Part shown: piece by piece, positions 5,845 to 8,832 of the stretch
Position numbering within the stretch: the stretch's first letter is position 1
How the letters are laid out: each line of letters starts with the position of its first letter
Source of the DNA: an uncultured Bacteroidales bacterium
GTDB taxonomy: Bacteria; Bacteroidota; Bacteroidia; Bacteroidales; UBA932
Length of the DNA: 8,832 nucleotides
NCBI GenBank assembly: GCA_946614205.1
Contig: CAMOGR010000127.1
Coordinates: 1 to 8,832, forward strand
Direction of reading: 5' to 3'
The notes under the pieces: model-generated
What the model was told of the DNA's origin: nothing
The model's database searches: none
The model's input: only the letters and a program-made list of their open reading frames with translations
Made by a program: the position numbers and the translations under genes

Positions 5845-7583
5845 AGCGTTTCTTGTATGAACGGCTGCAGGTATTCCCCGATGCGGTCGAGCCAGTTGTA
5901 GCTGCCGGTGAGTGGCGAGGCGCTCCGCTGGAAGCAGTGCGGCCTCAGCGCCAGAGTATGCAGTTCGCACTGTATGCCCATAGCCCTCATCTTTTCCCAG
6001 ATTCGGACGGAATTCATTGACGCCCAGACGTCTGCGTCGCCGTGAATGAGCAGCATCGGGGATGTTTTGAGGTCGAAGGAGAACTCCGGTGCAAGGTACA
6101 GTCCGTCGTCGTTGCCGCGGCTGGAGTTGGGCTTTTCGAAGCCGTCGCTCAGAGAGTACGCGGGATAAATCCCTATGCCCCACTGTACGTTGCATGGCAG
6201 CTTGTCGATTTCGTCGACAGGAAGGTATGACTGATGCAGCGATGAGGTGACGCCCATGAGCGTGAGGTGCCCGCCTGCCGACGAGCCCATGATGCCGATT
6301 CGGTCCGGGTCGAGTCCGCGGGATGCCGCCTCGCTGCGTACGATGCGGATGACCCTCTGAAGGTCCTGCCACGCGGTGATATGCTTTGCAAGGCCATGAG
6401 GGCGCGGCGTACGGTACTTCAGGGTGACGACGGTGACGCCCATGTCATTGAGGTAGCGCCTTGCGGCTGCCACTTCGAATCCGTCGGGGTCGTTGCCGTT
6501 GTAACTCCCTCCGGAGTAGATTATCTGTATGGCCCGGGTCTTGGTGACGGCAGGTATGTGCCACTCCAGATACGGTTTGCACTGATGCTCCTGACGGTCG
6601 GGCATGCTTCCTTCGGGCCAGACGTCTTCGCGGATGAGTTCCGCCCGCGAGCCGTCGTCCGCAAAGCGGTCCATGAGATTGACCTCGGGCTGCACCGGGC
6701 CGAGGAAGCCCATCTGCGTCATGAATTCAAGCGCCCTTCCGAATCCGAAGGCGCCGTGCCCCTTGCCGGGGTAGAGGTGCAGTTCGGCAGGGATGCCCAT
6801 CTGACGCAATTTTCTGTAAATCAGCGTGGAACCGTTGGGCGAGTAGGGATCGGCGCCTCCGTGGTGAAGGCTCATGGGGCAGGTCTTTTCGTCGAAGGCG
6901 AAGACGCTGCTGAGGCTGATGTCGGGGCCGTATCCCTCTCGGGTGGCCTTGGTCCCCAGGCTGTCTGCATCGGAAGTCACGTAGGCCGGAGCGTTGAGGA
7001 TGGCCCAGCCGATGTGGCAGGGGAGACTGTCGACTGCATCCACGGGCTCGTAGGCCCTTGTCTGGGAGTTTGCGGCGAGCAGAAGGGACAGGTGGGCGCC
7101 CGCCGACATTCCGATGACGCCGATTTTCGCAGGGTCGAATCCGCGCGCGGCCGCCTCGCTGCGGACCAGGCGGACCGCCCTCTGACCGTCTTCCCAGGCC
7201 GACTGATAGAAGGGGAGCCCGGTGGGACGAGGGGTGCGATAGACCAGTCCGACGCACTGCACTCCTTTGGCTGTCAGCTCCTTGCGCCACATCTCCACGA
7301 GTTTTTCGTCGACTGCGTTCCGGTAGGCGCCTCCGGGAATCAGAATCATGCAGGCGTCGTTGTCGACGTCTGCCGAAGGCGTTTCGTACCACTCCAGATA
7401 AGGAATCCGTTGCTTGGCAGAAAACTTCTTGGTTTTGATGTCCTTTGCCTCGCTTGCCCTGAGTGCAATCTGGCCGCTTTGGGCATCGGGCATGTTGCCT
7501 TTGGTCCAAAGGTACTGCCTTTCCCATCCCAATGCATGCAGGGAGGAAAGCAGAAGGAGTAACGCTGTCAAGTACTTTTTCAT
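5841..7583 (-). CDS. Secreted double-domain alpha/beta-hydrolase (carbohydrate-esterase-like)
   Basis: The 580-residue protein has a signal peptide ([19 protein letters not shown], cut near 19/20), so it acts in the periplasm or outside. It is an internal duplication. Each half opens with a W-x2-G-x-MPD-x-Q block (26-35, 322-331) and PYLEW (61-65, 337-341). Each then has a GG-x-Y oxyanion-type strand (PGGAY 83-87, SGGSY 357-361), YRTPRP-GL, a GxSxG nucleophile elbow (Ser160 in GMSAG; Ser435 in GSSAG), an HG-x-AD acid (Asp245; Asp518) and a His (His276; His549). Asp-to-His spacing is 31 in both, so both triads look intact. The family resembles the esterase/lipase (BD-FAE-like) hydrolases that remove acetyl or feruloyl groups from plant polysaccharides; the substrate is inferred. 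I chose the ATG at 7583 for its signal peptide; an upstream in-frame ATG at 7643 would place 20 odd residues before it and overlap the promoter. Confidence 0.85.
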   Translation of the reverse strand: MKKYLTALLLLLSSLHALGWERQYLWTKGNMPDAQSGQIALRASEAKDIKTKKFSAKQRIPYLEWYETPSADVDNDACMILIPGGAYRNAVDEKLVEMWRKELTAKGVQCVGLVYRTPRPTGLPFYQSAWEDGQRAVRLVRSEAAARGFDPAKIGVIGMSAGAHLSLLLAANSQTRAYEPVDAVDSLPCHIGWAILNAPAYVTSDADSLGTKATREGYGPDISLSSVFAFDEKTCPMSLHHGGADPYSPNGSTLIYRKLRQMGIPAELHLYPGKGHGAFGFGRALEFMTQMGFLGPVQPEVNLMDRFADDGSRAELIREDVWPEGSMPDRQEHQCKPYLEWHIPAVTKTRAIQIIYSGGSYNGNDPDGFEVAAARRYLNDMGVTVVTLKYRTPRPHGLAKHITAWQDLQRVIRIVRSEAASRGLDPDRIGIMGSSAGGHLTLMGVTSSLHQSYLPVDEIDKLPCNVQWGIGIYPAYSLSDGFEKPNSSRGNDDGLYLAPEFSFDLKTSPMLLIHGDADVWASMNSVRIWEKMRAMGIQCELHTLALRPHCFQRSASPLTGSYNWLDRIGEYLQPFIQETL

Positions 7584-7603
7584 GGTAGTGCAGATATAAT
7601 GGA

Positions 7604-7611
7604 CAAAAATA
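7604..7611 (-). promoter_or_regulatory. -7 box for the double-domain esterase
   Basis: On the minus strand this reads TATTTTTG, matching TAnnTTTG, 20 nt upstream of the esterase ATG. That predicts a start near 7597 and a very short leader. No clear TTG is seen at the -33 distance. It is the left arm of the palindrome at 7604-7620. Confidence 0.5.
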
Positions 7612-7612
7612 C

Positions 7613-7620
7613 TATTTTTG
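7613..7620 (+). promoter_or_regulatory. -7 box for the alcohol dehydrogenase
   Basis: TATTTTTG matches TAnnTTTG and lies 21 nt before the dehydrogenase ATG (7642), predicting a start near 7627 and a short A-rich leader. It is separated by one base from the mirrored box of the esterase gene. No clear -33 TTG is present. Confidence 0.5.
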
Positions 7621-7641
7621 TTGAAAATAAAACCGATTACC

Positions 7642-8820
7642 ATGATTCACGACTTCGTTTATGACATACCTGTAAAGGTATATTTCGGCAAGGACCAGCT
7701 TGGAAACTTAGGCCCGGAACTCAAGAAATACGGCACACGTGTGCTGATGACCTACGGCGGAGGCTCCATCAAGCGCATCGGCCTGTACGACCGCGTGGTG
7801 AAGGAGATCAAGGACGCCGGGCTCGAACTTTGGGAACTGTCCGGCATCGAACCCAATCCCCGCGTAGCCTCCGTGCGCGAAGGGGCGCGCCTCTGCAAGG
7901 AGCACGTTATCGACGTGCTGCTGGCGGTCGGCGGCGGCTCCACCATCGACGCCACAAAATGGATTGCCGCATCTGCCTGCGTGGACCACGATGCCTGGGA
8001 TTTCTTCGACCATAATGTCTGGGCCCCCGTGCGCAAGGCACTCCCCATACTCGACATCCTCACCCTTTCGGCAACCGGCTCCGAGATGGACAGCGGCGGC
8101 GTAATCTCCAACCCCGACACCTGCGACAAGCTCGGCAGACTGGATCCGCTGCTACTGCCCAAAGTATCCTTCCTGGACCCGTCCAACACCTTCAGCGTCA
8201 GCGCGTACCAGACCGCCTGCGGCAGCGCTGACATGCTTTCGCACATCTGCGAAGTCTATTTCAACATGGACCAGGACCTCTACATGCTCGACTGTTTCAT
8301 GGAGGGCCTCATGAAGACCATCATCAAATACACCCCCGTCGCAATAGCGAGGCCCGATGATTACGAAGCGCGCGCCAATCTGATGTGGGCGTCATCCTGG
8401 GCCATCAACGGCTTCATCGACGGCGGCAAACAGCTCGCGTGGAGCTGTCATCCCATGGAACACGAACTCTCGGCCGTGTACGACATCACGCACGGGCTTG
8501 GGCTTGCCATACTGACACCCCGCTGGATGGAGTACTGCCTCGACGAAACCACCGTCTCCAAGTACGTTCAGTTCGGAGTCAACGTGCTGGGTATCAATCC
8601 CGAGCAGGCTCCGATGGACATAGCGCGTCAAGCCATAGACAAGTTTGCCTCCGTGCTATACGACAGTTTCGGCCTCCAGCGCAACTTCCCTCAGCTCGGC
8701 ATCGACGAAACCCATTTCGAACAGATGGCCCGTAAGGCCACCAGGGACGGAATCATCGCCGGCTTCAAGCCCCTGGGTGCGGAAGATGTGGTCAACATTT
8801 ACCGCATGTGCATGCGCTGA
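7642..8820 (+). CDS. Iron-containing alcohol dehydrogenase, YqhD/BdhA type (NAD(P)H-dependent)
   Basis: This group III alcohol dehydrogenase reduces short-chain aldehydes (butanal and similar) to alcohols, usually with NADPH, in the cytoplasm. The 392-residue length matches YqhD and butanol dehydrogenases (about 387-395). Motifs include TYGGGSIKRIG (37-47) and AVGGGSTIDATKW (95-107) in the N-terminal nucleotide-binding domain, LTLSATGSEMDSGGVISN (140-157), and the helical metal-binding domain. The four expected metal ligands are Asp197 and His201 (ADMLSH), His270 (SCHPMEHEL) and His284 (DITHGLGLA). The His270-to-His284 spacing of 14 equals that recalled for YqhD (267/281). I chose the ATG at 7642, which gives MIHDFVYDIPVKVYFGKD; an upstream TTG would lie inside the promoter. 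The gene is divergent from the esterase and is complete, ending 12 nt before the window end. Confidence 0.92.
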   Translation: MIHDFVYDIPVKVYFGKDQLGNLGPELKKYGTRVLMTYGGGSIKRIGLYDRVVKEIKDAGLELWELSGIEPNPRVASVREGARLCKEHVIDVLLAVGGGSTIDATKWIAASACVDHDAWDFFDHNVWAPVRKALPILDILTLSATGSEMDSGGVISNPDTCDKLGRLDPLLLPKVSFLDPSNTFSVSAYQTACGSADMLSHICEVYFNMDQDLYMLDCFMEGLMKTIIKYTPVAIARPDDYEARANLMWASSWAINGFIDGGKQLAWSCHPMEHELSAVYDITHGLGLAILTPRWMEYCLDETTVSKYVQFGVNVLGINPEQAPMDIARQAIDKFASVLYDSFGLQRNFPQLGIDETHFEQMARKATRDGIIAGFKPLGAEDVVNIYRMCMR

Positions 8821-8821
8821 C

Positions 8822-8831
8822 GGGGGGGGGG
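8822..8831. repeat. Run of ten G at the window end
   Basis: After the dehydrogenase stop (8818-8820) the window ends in C, ten G, C. Such a tract could be a sequencing or assembly artefact at a contig edge, or a real slippage-prone tract. The sequence beyond is not available. Confidence 0.6.
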
Positions 8832-8832
8832 C

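Larger units (their letters stand above)
7604..7620. repeat. Perfect 17-bp palindrome joining two divergent -7 boxes
   Basis: CAAAAATA, one central C, then TATTTTTG: the two 8-bp arms are exact complements and each is itself a full -7 element, facing opposite ways. The palindrome sits centrally in the 58-nt gap between the divergent esterase and dehydrogenase genes. Two polymerases could not occupy both boxes at once. The symmetry would also suit a dimeric regulator (inference). Confidence 0.6.

Noticed and set aside
6267..7562. 431-residue open frame on the plus strand opposite the esterase
   Set aside because: It is a shadow of the esterase, whose signal peptide and two catalytic triads are clear on the minus strand; the plus-strand translation shows no domain.
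7618..7641. Upstream TTG start for the alcohol dehydrogenase
   Set aside because: It lies within the -7 box and would add residues absent from the family; the ATG at 7642 gives the normal N-terminus.
7584..7643. Upstream ATG start adding 20 residues to the esterase
   Set aside because: It would span the divergent promoter palindrome and place extra residues before a typical MKK signal peptide.
1..8832. Defence system, CRISPR array, insertion sequence, tRNA or rRNA
   Set aside because: No repeat-spacer pattern, transposase, toxin-antitoxin pair, cloverleaf or rRNA-like stretch was seen; all sequence apart from two short divergent gaps is accounted for by conserved genes.

Overview
The window looks like chromosomal DNA from a fairly GC-rich member of the Bacteroidales (Bacteroidota). 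The evidence is -7 promoter boxes of the Bacteroidota type (TAnnTTTG) in both divergent intergenic regions, A/T-rich leaders without a Shine-Dalgarno sequence, a DUF4271-type membrane protein directly before hemD, rnpA and yidD (an order known from Bacteroides relatives), and a bacterial SUI1 protein. Genus is not assignable from this sequence alone; a Rikenellaceae-like or uncultured gut lineage would fit the base composition.

Layout. (1) Positions 1-553, minus strand: N-terminal 184 residues of aspartate ammonia-lyase (aspA), cut by the window edge. (2) Positions 554-647: divergent promoter region. (3) Positions 648-5844, plus strand: seven genes packed with 0-1 nt gaps or 1-4 nt overlaps: a secreted TPR protein, a U32/RlhA-like 23S rRNA hydroxylation protein, a SUI1/YciH translation factor, a DUF4271 six-helix membrane protein, uroporphyrinogen-III synthase (hemD), the RNase P protein (rnpA) and the membrane insertion factor yidD. 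This is most simply one operon, perhaps with a second promoter just before hemD. (4) Positions 5841-7583, minus strand: a secreted protein made of two tandem alpha/beta-hydrolase (esterase) domains. Its stop codon overlaps that of yidD tail to tail. (5) Positions 7584-7641: a 58-nt divergent promoter region built on a perfect palindrome whose two arms are both -7 boxes. (6) Positions 7642-8820, plus strand: a YqhD/BdhA-type iron-containing alcohol dehydrogenase, followed by a run of ten G at the window end.

The operon mixes RNA and translation functions (rRNA modification, SUI1, RNase P protein), heme synthesis and envelope biogenesis (TPR, DUF4271, YidD). The flanking genes are metabolic: aspartate/fumarate interconversion, carbohydrate ester cleavage and aldehyde/alcohol redox.

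No defence system, CRISPR array, insertion sequence, tRNA or rRNA was seen. The most unusual spot is inside the U32 gene (about 3080-3320). There the segment that in E. coli RlhA carries an NV-x-N-x2-A-x3-FY-type motif is replaced by a Pro/Ser/Gly-rich linker. The DNA of that linker holds a nested imperfect palindrome, a second inverted repeat and a 13-bp direct repeat. This resembles an in-frame insertion of a palindromic repeat element.
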